Of a DNA stretch of 64,000 bases, positions 17,393-26,894 are shown in pieces. The notes beneath the pieces are model-generated. The model did no database searches, had not been told where the DNA came from, and saw only the letters and a list, made by a program, of their open reading frames with translations. Each line of letters opens with the position of its first letter. Position 1 is the first letter of the stretch. Source of the stretch: CAZPWQ01 sp964590495 (GTDB lineage Bacteria; Bacteroidota; Rhodothermia; Balneolales; Balneolaceae); contig CAZPWQ010000002.1 in assembly GCA_964590495.1 (NCBI GenBank), positions 19,326 through 83,325 of the forward strand, in the 5' to 3' direction. The position numbers and the translations under genes are program-made.

Positions 17393-17494
17393 ACACCGTC
17401 TGTACTTTAGGATATGTTGTTGCTTTCTATCTGTAAATATAAACTAACATCGGAACAAGCAACAAACAGACCAAATTTATTTGGATATCTGTTT

Positions 17495-18166
17495 CTAAAC
17501 GCTATAGGTAGAAAGGTACCGGTAAATTGCCCAGAAATGAGAAAAAGTGCCGACAAGAACAAACAGGTGCCATATTTCATGATGACCGAACCAGTCGGGT
17601 ATCGGGTCCGGTTTTTGTATGCCATAAATAACCGCCCCTACTACATAGGACAGACCTCCGATGCCGATCCAGACAACAAATGCCAGCGGCAGTTTTTCTA
17701 TTAAAATCGGGAAAAGGAAAAGAGCCAGCGATCCCATACCGAGATAAAAAGATGTTGACAGCCAGCGCGGACACTCCATCCATACTACTTTTTTTAAAAT
17801 ACCAATAAGTGCCAGTGACCAGACGGTCATAAAGAATCCCCACCTCCAGCTGTCTTCCAGAACGATGAGACAGATCGGGGTATAAGTCCCTGCAATAAGA
17901 ACGTAGATCATTATATGGTCTAGCTTGCGGAGCAGCTCAAGTGTTTTTTCTTTGGCGGGCAGGGAATGATACAGCGAGCTTGCCGTATAAAGCAGAACCA
18001 TGCTCAGCCCGAACATAGAAAAAGCCACTATGTGACTTACCGAACCAAGTTGCAGTGCTTTGTACACCAGGAGAATTAATCCGACAAAAGAGAGAATAGC
18101 TCCCAATGCATGAGTTATACCATTCACCGGCTCTCTGCAATACCGTTTTAAATTTTTCAGCTTCAT
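17495..18166 (-). CDS. PAQR-family membrane protein (hemolysin III / TrhA-like)
   Basis: This 223-residue seven-helix membrane protein has the conserved PAQR residues: NGITHALGA (15-23), SSLYHSLP (about 63-70), KLDHIMIYVLIAGTYTP (about 82-98) and the C-terminal FGHHEIWHLFVLVGTFSHF (about 191-209). The Ser-xxx-His, Asp and His-xxx-His set forms a putative metal site, and PAQR relatives act as hydrolases. The E. coli homologue TrhA affects membrane-energetics homeostasis. The hemolysin name is historical. It is divergent from the next gene, with a 240-base AT-rich spacer between them. Confidence 0.93.
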   Translation of the reverse strand: MKLKNLKRYCREPVNGITHALGAILSFVGLILLVYKALQLGSVSHIVAFSMFGLSMVLLYTASSLYHSLPAKEKTLELLRKLDHIMIYVLIAGTYTPICLIVLEDSWRWGFFMTVWSLALIGILKKVVWMECPRWLSTSFYLGMGSLALFLFPILIEKLPLAFVVWIGIGGLSYVVGAVIYGIQKPDPIPDWFGHHEIWHLFVLVGTFSHFWAIYRYLSTYSV

Positions 18167-18407
18167 TTTGATCTGTATCTTGATGAATTCTGAATCTTGA
18201 TGAATTAAAGATAATCAATAAATTTCATTCTCTATTTATTTTAGGGCATTTCTGTGAAAATGTTTCCAACATAACTAGCAGTGGAAGAAACTGAATAAAA
18301 TAAAACCGCCGGAAGATTGGATTTCGCTATTACGACAAAATAATATCTTTTTATAAAAAAATTGCCTTACTTACTAATACATTTTCATAAACAAGAGGAG
18401 GATAATT

Positions 18408-19205
18408 ATGAAAAGGCTCATTATTTTATCCGGCATTCTCACCCTGTGGTTCGCTTCCCTTACTTTTGCACAGGTACAACGCCATGACTACCAGAAGATC
18501 GATTATATCAGCGTTGATCAAAATGAAATGGAAAACTTTACCCAACTGGCAAGGGATATTCTGAAGCCTGCTTTCATGAAGTTGGCTGATTCAGAAGATA
18601 TTAAAAGCTGGCGCCTTTACAGAGTAGGGTATCCCGGGGGGAAGCGAAGCGAATATAACTATATCAGTGTAACTACTGTCAGTAATCCTGGTGCTATTGA
18701 AAGAATATTTTCTGACGAGTACCTTCCACAATATATTCCGGGAGATAACACCGGGAATGGTAAAAAATTGTTGAACGGAGGCTCCTCGCTGATAGCTTCG
18801 GAATTATGGAAGGTCGAAAACATAATTGAAATAGACACCCTGCCTGAGAGTCCCAGCAAATATCTGATTATGGACTATATGGAAGTTCCGACCGGCAGAG
18901 ATCTTGATTATCTCATGCTTGAAGATGAAATAGCGAAACCTATTCACAGTGAACGAATCGATGGAGATAAAATGGCAGGATGGGAGGCTTACTCTCTGAT
19001 ATCTCCCGGCGGAACCAATTACGGCTATAATTTTTCAACCGGTAATCACTTCGACAGTCTGGCACACATTGAATTTGGTTTTACGGAAGAAGTAATTAAC
19101 CGTGCCCTGGCAGATGCAAACATACCGGAGTTGTTCAATACTATCTATAGTACCAGGCAGCTGGTAAAATCGGAGTTATGGGAATTAATAGATTATGCGC
19201 GATAA
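18408..19205 (+). CDS. Exported protein of two tandem repeats, unknown function
   Basis: This 265-residue protein has a clean signal peptide (1-21) and an unusually strong AGGAGG ribosome-binding site just before the ATG. It consists of two related repeats of about 105 residues, roughly 30-136 and 153-260. Each starts with a YISV/DYMEV-type strand, contains a tryptophan followed by LYR/AYS and PGG...Y.YN, and ends in SELW. I do not recognise a named family; the repeat layout suggests an internal duplication of an NIPSNAP-like or ferredoxin-fold domain. It is probably periplasmic and is followed by a terminator at 19223-19243. Confidence 0.75.
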   Translation: MKRLIILSGILTLWFASLTFAQVQRHDYQKIDYISVDQNEMENFTQLARDILKPAFMKLADSEDIKSWRLYRVGYPGGKRSEYNYISVTTVSNPGAIERIFSDEYLPQYIPGDNTGNGKKLLNGGSSLIASELWKVENIIEIDTLPESPSKYLIMDYMEVPTGRDLDYLMLEDEIAKPIHSERIDGDKMAGWEAYSLISPGGTNYGYNFSTGNHFDSLAHIEFGFTEEVINRALADANIPELFNTIYSTRQLVKSELWELIDYAR

Positions 19206-19222
19206 CTGATAGATATATAAAA

Positions 19223-19248
19223 GGGGCTTTATAAACAGCCCCCTTTTT
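19223..19248. terminator. Intrinsic terminator between convergent genes
   Basis: A stem GGGGCT (19223-19228) pairs with AGCCCC (19237-19242) and is followed by CCTTTTTAT on the plus strand. It lies 18 bases after the stop of the tandem-repeat protein and just before the 3' end of the minus-strand DoxX gene. The flanking AAA and TTT can extend the stem, so it may act both ways. Confidence 0.75.
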
Positions 19249-19266
19249 ATATATTCTTTGGCTTTA

Positions 19267-19689
19267 TCATGCACGGCTGTCATCTATAGAGTACTTGCCC
19301 GGGCCGAGAAGGAAAATTACAATAAACAGGCCCAGATAAAGAAGGGGAAGTTCCATATCGGCTAAACTGTCTCCGCGGGGAACGTGAGCGAAAAACACCG
19401 CTACCAACATATTAATAATTAAAAATACAGAGGCGAGGCGTGTCCAGAAGCCGATTAATATTAGAAATGCACAGATAGCTTCAGCAAAAGCAGCAAGTAT
19501 CATTGACAGTTCCGGTCCGATTCCGATCGGATCGAAACCAGCCGGGAAGTTCCCGCCAAATACATTCATTAACTTACCAAAACCATGCCCGTAGATCATA
19601 AAAAAGGCAGTGACAATTCTTAAAATCATGGCTGATGTTTTTGCATCAACATATTCACTAAGTGTAGAGGAGTTTAGACGTTTTAGCAT
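19267..19689 (-). CDS. DoxX-family membrane protein
   Basis: This 140-residue protein has four predicted membrane helices and the DoxX pattern: LRIVTAFFMIYGHGFGKLM near 23-41, GPELSMILAAFAEAICAFLILIGFWTRLAS near 58-87, then a helix pair and a short polar tail. DoxX proteins are small membrane subunits with links to redox or thiol-stress responses in some bacteria; the role here is unknown. It is a single gene with no operon neighbours. A second DoxX-like gene lies at 48786. Confidence 0.88.
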   Translation of the reverse strand: MLKRLNSSTLSEYVDAKTSAMILRIVTAFFMIYGHGFGKLMNVFGGNFPAGFDPIGIGPELSMILAAFAEAICAFLILIGFWTRLASVFLIINMLVAVFFAHVPRGDSLADMELPLLYLGLFIVIFLLGPGKYSIDDSRA

Positions 19690-19940
19690 AGTTACAAATA
19701 CTTATATTTATGATTAACTGTTATAAAAAGGGTTCAAGAGGAAAAAAGCTAATATATTTTAAAACATTATAGGGCAGAGGTAAAATATTACAATGTTTTA
19801 AAAACAAGGCGGTGTCTGAATCCGGAGTTCAGAAGTATGATCTTTTTAATTATTCATACGGTTTCTTCCATTTTTGTCCAACGGTAAAGAAAGATATTTT
19901 CAGACTGGTTTACCGTCAGAAAACACCCTATTTATAAAAA

Positions 19941-19971
19941 AACTGCAGGCCCGTATCAGGAACCTGCAGTT
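19941..19971 (-). terminator. Intrinsic terminator of the TonB-dependent receptor gene
   Basis: A perfect 9-bp stem, AACTGCAGG (19941-19949) and CCTGCAGTT (19963-19971), is followed on the minus strand by TTTTTTTATAAATA. It lies about 80 bases after the receptor stop. The rest of the 359-base spacer (19690-20048) has no gene that I can see. Confidence 0.85.
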
Positions 19972-20048
19972 TAGGGGGGATGACATAAAGGAAAAACGAT
20001 TTTAGCTCCCGAAATTTGTATGATTCAGACATTTCAAATTTTTCCCTC

Positions 20049-22454
20049 TTAGAAATTTCCACCGCCGCCCCGTCGTTCCTGATCACGTCCGAAGAAATAA
20101 CGAAAGTTGAGAGAAAATGAACGTGATGACCAGCTGAACTGACGTTGTGAATAAAATTCTGTATTCGGATTACCGTCTGTTGTGACGGTATGGTTGAAAT
20201 TCCTGGAATCGAGCAAATCACGAATATTCAAAGATATCAACGCCTTTCCGTCCATCATTTCGTATGAAATTCCGCTGTCCATCATGGTATTACCCGCACG
20301 ACGTCCCTGCGTGGTCCCCCGCGGACCACGATGACGCATCGAGGCCTGGTAATTCCAGGAACCGGAGATTTCCCAACGCAGCCGCATGCGGGCTTGAAAT
20401 GTTTCTGTTTCACTGCTGAATAGCTGATCGCCAAACCTTCCCTCGGAATTGGACCGGAAAAGGTTTGCGTTTCCTGTCAGCGTTAAAGAGTTGGCGATTT
20501 CCTGGTCGGCAGAAAATTCAATACCCCACGCTTTTTCCGTAGCAAGATTAATTGGAAAGATGTGAATAACTCCCTGATCCTGTTCTGTAATACGTTCAGT
20601 TACATCTGTTCGATGACGATAATAGACACTGGTCATAATCGAGCCGGTATTCCAATAATGCAGATATCCGGCTTCATAGGAATTGCTGAATTCGGGTGTC
20701 AAGTTGGGATTTCCGGTAAACTGGCTTCGGGAATCTGAGAAATCAGAAAACGGAAGCAGCATTCGTGACCAGGGGCGGGAAAGGCGCCGGCTGTAACTGA
20801 TTTGTACCGACTGCTGATCATTGAATTCATAATTAACAAATATACTAGGAAACAAATTCAAGTAATTCTGATCGTTAACATCACCTGTACCCTTGAGTTC
20901 TGTCCGTATACGTGTGTTTTCTGCCCGTAACCCAATCTGTCCGGAGAAAGAGCCGAATTCAGAGCCCACTATGGCATATAATGCATTTACATTTTCAAAA
21001 TAGAGGAAGTTGTCATTAAAGGCAGGTAGCGGCTCCCATGAGCCATTCTGCAGCTGTTCAACGAAGAATGAATTATCCATCCATTCCATATCGCTGCGGA
21101 TGCCTGTTTCCAGTTTGCCGTTTTCTCCCAGCGGCCGAATATATTCAGCATTAAAACGCAAGTCCATTTCTTCCTCACCGTCTTCAGTTCTCTGGAATAA
21201 AGGGTCTTCGTTTCCTTCTATAATCGATTCTTCAATGTCGGAATGCTCATTTTCCCGACTGATATCTAAACTGGCGTCTGCAACGAGTTTGTGATCATCA
21301 CCATTAAATTTATTTTCATAATCCAGGTTAAAATCAAGATCCCTTTCATTGCCGCTCTCATCATTTTCACGAAGTATCCGTTCAATTATATCCCCGTTAA
21401 AACTGTCCTCGGAATAAATCATATCCGTATACGTGATATCCTCGAGATTTCTTTCTTCCTCAAAATTAAGGTACGTACTGGCTGTCAGGGTATGGTCATC
21501 ACCGAAATAGATATCGGCACCAAACCTCAGATTGCCGTCCACTTCAGATTCGGTGGCATCGGTGGCTTCCCGGAACATATAAGAAGTGTCGGGTCCGGCA
21601 AAGCGCTGAAAGGAACTTCCCGATTCGGGATCAGACCTGTAATCCACGCTTCCGCCCAAGAACCAATTGAACGCCCCCTTTCTGTAATTCAGAGAGGTGG
21701 ATACTTCATGGTCCTGCGGTACACCCGTACCGGCGCTTACACTACCGTTTAATCCCCTGTCACGATCTTTTTTAAGAATAATATTTATAATACCGGCCGA
21801 ACCTTCCGCTGCATATTTTGAAGACGGATTGGTAATAATTTCCACTTCCTCAATCATATTGGCAGGAATACTTCTGAGAGCATCCACATCGTCACTGACC
21901 ATACTTGACGGTTTCCCGTTAATCAATATCCGAACCGATTCATTTCCCCGCAGGCTGATATTACCGTCTATATCAGTTGCAATTGAGGGGACGTTATCGA
22001 GCACATTAATCGCTGATCCGCCCAGGCTGGTAATATCTTCTCCCACCTGGAATACCCGCTTATCAAAATTCATCTGCATTTGAGACTTTTCCCCTTCAAC
22101 CAGAAGTTCCTCCATAGTTTCTGAGGTGGGTTCCATTACTATTTCTCCTATATCCAGCGTTTTTCCCGGGCTGATTTCCACCGTTTGTGTGTGAGAAACA
22201 AAAGAAATAAATGTTATTTCCAGTACATAACTTCCAGGATCTACATTAATGCTGAACCCGCCACTGGAATCACTTGAGGCGCCTGTGATTATATCTGATT
22301 TTGAAGAGTCATATACGGCAATCGATGCATTTGGTACAGATCGGCCTTCCTGATCGTAAATTTCACCGGTTATTGTAGCCTCCTCACTTTGACCGAATAA
22401 TAACGAGAGAGGCAACAGTGACAGGCTGAATACAAGTAATAGCTTTTTCATCAA
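20049..22454 (-). CDS. TonB-dependent outer-membrane receptor (outer-membrane beta-barrel family)
   Basis: This 801-residue receptor has a signal peptide (1-22), then a carboxypeptidase-regulatory-like beta-sandwich (about 27-110, ATITGEIYDQEGRSVPNASI). A plug domain follows (about 135-230), with ILINGKPSSMVSDDVDALRSIPANMIEEVEII-type sequence read in pieces. The rest is a long beta-barrel. This N-terminal domain arrangement is typical of the OMP_b-brl_3 group in Bacteroidota and not of the SusC group. The C-terminus ends in a Gly/Arg-rich GGGGNF after the last aromatic strand. No SusD partner is adjacent, so the ligand is unknown. It has its own terminator at 19941. Confidence 0.9.
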   Translation of the reverse strand: MMKKLLLVFSLSLLPLSLLFGQSEEATITGEIYDQEGRSVPNASIAVYDSSKSDIITGASSDSSGGFSINVDPGSYVLEITFISFVSHTQTVEISPGKTLDIGEIVMEPTSETMEELLVEGEKSQMQMNFDKRVFQVGEDITSLGGSAINVLDNVPSIATDIDGNISLRGNESVRILINGKPSSMVSDDVDALRSIPANMIEEVEIITNPSSKYAAEGSAGIINIILKKDRDRGLNGSVSAGTGVPQDHEVSTSLNYRKGAFNWFLGGSVDYRSDPESGSSFQRFAGPDTSYMFREATDATESEVDGNLRFGADIYFGDDHTLTASTYLNFEEERNLEDITYTDMIYSEDSFNGDIIERILRENDESGNERDLDFNLDYENKFNGDDHKLVADASLDISRENEHSDIEESIIEGNEDPLFQRTEDGEEEMDLRFNAEYIRPLGENGKLETGIRSDMEWMDNSFFVEQLQNGSWEPLPAFNDNFLYFENVNALYAIVGSEFGSFSGQIGLRAENTRIRTELKGTGDVNDQNYLNLFPSIFVNYEFNDQQSVQISYSRRLSRPWSRMLLPFSDFSDSRSQFTGNPNLTPEFSNSYEAGYLHYWNTGSIMTSVYYRHRTDVTERITEQDQGVIHIFPINLATEKAWGIEFSADQEIANSLTLTGNANLFRSNSEGRFGDQLFSSETETFQARMRLRWEISGSWNYQASMRHRGPRGTTQGRRAGNTMMDSGISYEMMDGKALISLNIRDLLDSRNFNHTVTTDGNPNTEFYSQRQFSWSSRSFSLNFRYFFGRDQERRGGGGNF

Positions 22455-22582
22455 TCCGATTTAGATGATTTTCTGTTGGTTGATCCTACACGAATAACAT
22501 AAGAGCGCAACCTGTGCCAACCTTGTATCAAATTTAAATCAAAATTGAAGATTTATACGGCGTACACGAAATGTGGTAGATA

Positions 22583-23872
22583 TTAACCCTGTGAATGGAT
22601 ATTATTTTCCGGGAAGGTAACTTCTATTGTATGCCAGCCTTCTTCAGAGGCGTAACTTATCCCAAAATTATTTTGATCGGCAATCCGCTTGATGATAGCC
22701 AGCCCGAGACCGATTGAATTTGAACTTTGCTCTCCTTTTTTAAACCGCTCAAAAAGAATTTCAGGTTCGGCGTTGAGGGGCTTACCGGTATTGGAAATCT
22801 GCAATTTTTTATGCGTCAGAACAATCTTAATCTTTCCATCTTCAACATTATGCTTTATTGCATTCTGAAACAGGTTGGTCCAGAGGATATCTGCCAATAC
22901 AGGGTGAATCCTAACAGTGACATCTTTTTCAAGTTCTGTATTAACTTCCAGACCATTAAGATCAATAAATTCCTCAAAAGCTCTGGCATTTTCTTCAATG
23001 ATTTTCGTAATGTTAACATCTTCGGAATCTGTGAATTCGTGGTTTTCAATTTTTGTAAGCAATCCCAGGGATTCATTCAGGCGCGATAACTTCTTAATAG
23101 ACCGTTGTGTAGCCTCTACATATTGATATTGATCCTCATTTAACTCAGTCTCAGTCAATAACTCGAGCTTACCCTGTGCAATAGCAAGAGGAGTTTGCAG
23201 TTCGTGGGAGGCATTTTCAGCAAATTCCTTCAGGTTTCGGTAATCGGAAACAGCTTTGCGGGTCATTTCTTCAACAAAAAGATTAAGATCGTCAAATTCC
23301 TGCACGTTGGTTTTTTCAGCGGTAATGGGTTGTTTATCCCGAAGCTTAAAATTGCGTATCCGGTCCAGCGTTTTTCTGAAAGGCTTAAATAATCTGCCTG
23401 AAACAATAAAACCTACACCTATGGCCCCAATCACTTGCATCCCTAATAACCAGAGTAAAATTTTTACAACCGCTTCGGTAATATCATCAGATTCGACGAG
23501 AGCACCATAGGTAGAAATGAAGTAGGACGTGTCATTTACCGTACGATAGGCTGATACTTTCAGGTTCGGTTCCATTTGCTGAAGGCGTTCGTGCCAGACC
23601 ATGGTATCTTTTATCGCCGTACTCGGCTCAACTTTTTCGGGCAGCTGCTGTATGATCAGATTTCTGTCGCCCGATCCTCTCAGCTTCTTTGAATCAAAAT
23701 CTTTACCTCTTTCCAGCAGATAGGTTACCCGGTCGATCCGATCTAAAAACCGAAATTTAAGTTCAGTATTCAATTCGTCCTGAATAATGAAGTACGACAG
23801 CACTCCTCCTATACCGAGTACAATAACGGTAACTACAAGATAAACCAGGATAAATTTATGTATAAGCTTCAT
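22583..23872 (-). CDS. Sensor histidine kinase
   Basis: This 429-residue two-component sensor has two membrane helices (about 8-30 and 136-158) flanking a periplasmic sensing region of about 105 residues. A HAMP-like linker follows, then the H-box FAENASHELQTPLA with phospho-acceptor His223, the N-box NLFQNAIKHN near 331-340 and a G-box GLGLAIIKRI. The start codon overlaps the response-regulator stop by one base (TAATG), so the two are translationally coupled. It autophosphorylates and passes phosphate to the partner regulator. The signal is unknown. The TonB receptor directly downstream may be a target. Confidence 0.95.
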   Translation of the reverse strand: MKLIHKFILVYLVVTVIVLGIGGVLSYFIIQDELNTELKFRFLDRIDRVTYLLERGKDFDSKKLRGSGDRNLIIQQLPEKVEPSTAIKDTMVWHERLQQMEPNLKVSAYRTVNDTSYFISTYGALVESDDITEAVVKILLWLLGMQVIGAIGVGFIVSGRLFKPFRKTLDRIRNFKLRDKQPITAEKTNVQEFDDLNLFVEEMTRKAVSDYRNLKEFAENASHELQTPLAIAQGKLELLTETELNEDQYQYVEATQRSIKKLSRLNESLGLLTKIENHEFTDSEDVNITKIIEENARAFEEFIDLNGLEVNTELEKDVTVRIHPVLADILWTNLFQNAIKHNVEDGKIKIVLTHKKLQISNTGKPLNAEPEILFERFKKGEQSSNSIGLGLAIIKRIADQNNFGISYASEEGWHTIEVTFPENNIHSQG

Positions 23873-24558
23873 TATACTTTTCTCGGAACGTTAAACTTAT
23901 AGCCGATACCGTAAACACTTTCGATATAGTCATTGGCTCCGGCATTTACCAGCTTCTTTCGCAGATTTTTAATATGCTGATATACAAAATCGATATTATC
24001 CAAATGATCGACATAATCGCCCCACAAATGTTCGGCTATTGTTTGTTTTGACAGAACATGATTTTTATTGGATGAAAAATACAGGAGCAGATCAAATTCT
24101 TTGGGCGTCAGATCCACCCTCTCATCATCCACGGTAACTTCCATCGTTTTCGTATTAATCTGAATTTCCCTGACTCGGACAATTTCACTCCCGCCGAGAT
24201 TATTCCTGCGGTTAACCGCCTTGATACGTGCCTGCAGTTCCGGCAGTTGGAAAGGTTTGGTAATATAATCATCGGCTCCCAGCTCAAGACCGTTTACCTT
24301 GTCATCAAGAGAATTCTTGGCCGAAATGATTATAGTTCCTGTTTCGGGATTTACAGATTTCAGCTCTCTCAGTAGTTGTAAGCCGTCACCCCTGGGTATC
24401 ATAATATCAATGAGAACTACGTCATAGGTGTATGACATTATTTTATCAAACCCCTCATCATAATCTTTGGCGGATTCACATATGTAGCCTTCACGCTTGA
24501 GATAAGTAAGGATGTTCTGAAGTAAATCTTCGTTGTCTTCAATCACCAGCAATTTCAT
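23872..24558 (-). CDS. OmpR/PhoB-type response regulator
   Basis: This 228-residue regulator has a receiver domain with IEDNED at 6-11, phospho-acceptor Asp51 in VLIDIMIP and SAKNSLDDK containing the conserved lysine. A C-terminal winged-helix DNA-binding domain (about 127-226) contains VDLTPKEFDLLLYF and YVDHLDNIDFVYQHIKNLRKKL. It is the first gene of the pair with the histidine kinase. A perfect 8-bp hairpin (24627-24646) lies in the spacer upstream. Confidence 0.95.
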   Translation of the reverse strand: MKLLVIEDNEDLLQNILTYLKREGYICESAKDYDEGFDKIMSYTYDVVLIDIMIPRGDGLQLLRELKSVNPETGTIIISAKNSLDDKVNGLELGADDYITKPFQLPELQARIKAVNRRNNLGGSEIVRVREIQINTKTMEVTVDDERVDLTPKEFDLLLYFSSNKNHVLSKQTIAEHLWGDYVDHLDNIDFVYQHIKNLRKKLVNAGANDYIESVYGIGYKFNVPRKV

Positions 24559-24626
24559 AGCATCTAATAATAAAGACTAAATTTGAAGTAAACCTGAAGT
24601 TGTGTATCAAGGCTTTTTCCGGGTGA

Positions 24627-24646
24627 TTCAAGCGTCCACGCTTGAA
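24627..24646. repeat. Short perfect palindrome in divergent spacer
   Basis: TTCAAGCG (24627-24634) and CGCTTGAA (24639-24646) enclose a 4-base loop between the divergent response-regulator and antiporter genes. No T run follows. It could be a regulatory site or a dispersed palindrome; position between two divergent promoters makes either possible. Confidence 0.4.
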
Positions 24647-24813
24647 CTCCTCCAGCACGGCTGTCACTTTCTAGTAAAATAGCAGTTTTAGTTCTTTCCT
24701 TATCTTTAATTTATATTATTGCAAATGATTGCAGTCCGGTGAATATAATCTTTTTGATCGCCGGCAATATCTTGAAATTACAGTATTTTCATAATCAATA
24801 ATCTGTTTCGTGA

Positions 24814-26820
24814 ATGATTTTTGCAGTAACTCTCCCTTTCCTGTCTGAACTTGTGGCATTGTTTACGGTTAGTGTTGTTATTGCCTATCTCTGTTATCGA
24901 TTAAAGATCGTACCTATAGTAGGCTTTCTTATAGCAGGCGTTATTATCGGTCCCAACGCCCTGGGACTGGTACAGGATCAGGAGTTGGTTGATATCTTAG
25001 CTGAGATCGGCATAATTCTTCTGCTTTTTACGATCGGTATTGAATTCAGCCTTGAGAAACTCTCCCGAATAAAGAAAGCAATTTTATTGGGCGGTGGATT
25101 ACAGGTCGGTCTTACTACGGCACTTGTAGCTGTAATCTTTTGGATTTTCGGTGTCACATGGAATGCAGCTATTTATACCGGTTGCCTTGTCGCCCTCAGC
25201 AGTACAGCTATTATCCTGGGGTTGCTAAGCGATGAAGACAAAACGGATACACCGACAGGACAGCTATCGCTTGCGGTTCTGATATTTCAGGATTTGATTA
25301 TTATTGTTATGGTATTGCTGGTCCCGATGCTGGCCGGTGGATCTCAGACGTTATCCGAATTCGGCTGGATTATTGCCAAGGCTGTAATGCTGATTGCTTT
25401 AGTGCTTGTTTTGGCCCAACGTATTGTGCCGTGGATTCTGGAAAAAGTGGCCAAAACACGACGCCAGGAGCTCTTTCTTCTCTCTGTAGTGGCCATCTGC
25501 TTCGGAACGGCCGCTATCACCAATATGGCAGGTGTGAGTCTGGCGCTGGGAGCTTTCCTGGCAGGACTTGTGGTAAGCGAAAGCCACTTTAGTGAACAGG
25601 CGATAAGTGAAATCCTGCCCCTGCGAACTATTTTTTACGCAGTGTTTTTCGTCTCTGTAGGAATGCTTCTTGATTTAAATTATGTCATCGCAAATCCTTT
25701 TATCATTCTGATTACCGCCGTCGCAGTCATTGGGTTAAAATTTATTGTTAATACTGTCAGCCTGATGACATTAAAATATCCTATTCGCATTATAGCGGCA
25801 TCGGGTTTTACGCTGGCCCAGATAGGTGAATTTTCTTTCGTTTTGGAACGTGCCGGACGGGCAGCGGGGATAACACCCGGCGGATTGGGAGAACCGGGAT
25901 CCCAGATATTTATTGCTGTTGCCGTTCTGTTGATGACGTTGACTCCTTTTATGGTTCACAAAGGTACAGCAGTCGGAAACCTGATGGCAAGAACGCCTTT
26001 TCGTCATCTTGCAAGAGTCGCTAAAACAGATACGACTGAAGAAGCCTCAAAAACATCACTCGAAGATCATGTGATTATTATCGGTTACGGACCTGCGGGA
26101 CGTCATCTTGTGCAGGTGCTCCGGGATACCGGGATCCCCTTTATAGTGATTGAGATGAATCCTGAATCGGTAAAAGAGATGCATCAGAAGGATATACCTG
26201 CCATATTCGGTGATGCCAGCAGGCGCTATATTCTGGAGCTGGCAGCTGTAAAAAAAGCCAAGCTTTGCGTCATTGCCACGAACGATCCGGAGTCAAGTCC
26301 GCGTATCGTTCAGCAGGCGCGCCATCTCAATCCCACACTGCAGATTATCGTACGTACCCGCTACCTTAGCGAGCTGGAACATTTCGACAGTCTCGGAGCT
26401 GATATTGTTGTTCCCGAGGAGATGGAAACCACAGTTCGGCTTTTCTCGCATGTATTAGGGGCTTATATGGTGCCGAAAGAAGAAATTAACGAACATATTC
26501 AAACACTGCGCGCACATGATTACGGCATTATCCGGGGCAGTATTCAGGAGGCTCACCTGATGGTGCTCCAGGGACTTGACGAGGAGGGACTGCATACCAG
26601 GGCTGTTGCGGTAAGGGAGGGTTCGCAGGCTTCCGGAAAGACATTGCAGGAACTCCATCTTCGAAACAAGCATCATCTTACGGTCCTTGCAGTCAAGCGG
26701 GGTGACCAGACGATTGGGAATCCGGCAGGCAATTTCAGGTTGCAGGCGGGCGACCGCCTGGTGATGGTGGGGACTGCTGAACAATTCGTGAAATGCGCCG
26801 ATCTGTTTCGTCAGCGTTAG
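24814..26820 (+). CDS. KefB/CPA2-type monovalent cation:proton antiporter with TrkA domains
   Basis: This 668-residue inner-membrane transporter has a Na+/H+-exchanger-like membrane domain of 11-13 helices (about 8-390), with the early signature VPIVGFLIAGVIIGPNALGL and LLFTIGIEF. A cytoplasmic TrkA-N nucleotide-binding domain begins near 415 (VIIIGYGPAGRHLVQ) and a TrkA-C domain occupies about 575-668. The layout matches KefB/KefC/YbaL, which exchange K+ or Na+ for H+ under nucleotide or glutathione control. No KefF/KefG ancillary gene is adjacent. The divergent two-component system shares the upstream spacer. Confidence 0.93.
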   Translation: MIFAVTLPFLSELVALFTVSVVIAYLCYRLKIVPIVGFLIAGVIIGPNALGLVQDQELVDILAEIGIILLLFTIGIEFSLEKLSRIKKAILLGGGLQVGLTTALVAVIFWIFGVTWNAAIYTGCLVALSSTAIILGLLSDEDKTDTPTGQLSLAVLIFQDLIIIVMVLLVPMLAGGSQTLSEFGWIIAKAVMLIALVLVLAQRIVPWILEKVAKTRRQELFLLSVVAICFGTAAITNMAGVSLALGAFLAGLVVSESHFSEQAISEILPLRTIFYAVFFVSVGMLLDLNYVIANPFIILITAVAVIGLKFIVNTVSLMTLKYPIRIIAASGFTLAQIGEFSFVLERAGRAAGITPGGLGEPGSQIFIAVAVLLMTLTPFMVHKGTAVGNLMARTPFRHLARVAKTDTTEEASKTSLEDHVIIIGYGPAGRHLVQVLRDTGIPFIVIEMNPESVKEMHQKDIPAIFGDASRRYILELAAVKKAKLCVIATNDPESSPRIVQQARHLNPTLQIIVRTRYLSELEHFDSLGADIVVPEEMETTVRLFSHVLGAYMVPKEEINEHIQTLRAHDYGIIRGSIQEAHLMVLQGLDEEGLHTRAVAVREGSQASGKTLQELHLRNKHHLTVLAVKRGDQTIGNPAGNFRLQAGDRLVMVGTAEQFVKCADLFRQR

Positions 26821-26894
26821 GTTTTAAAAACATTTTTCATTCAAATTCTTTACACTAACAGACAGCAGCAATGGGAAACGAAGAAAATGATTTT

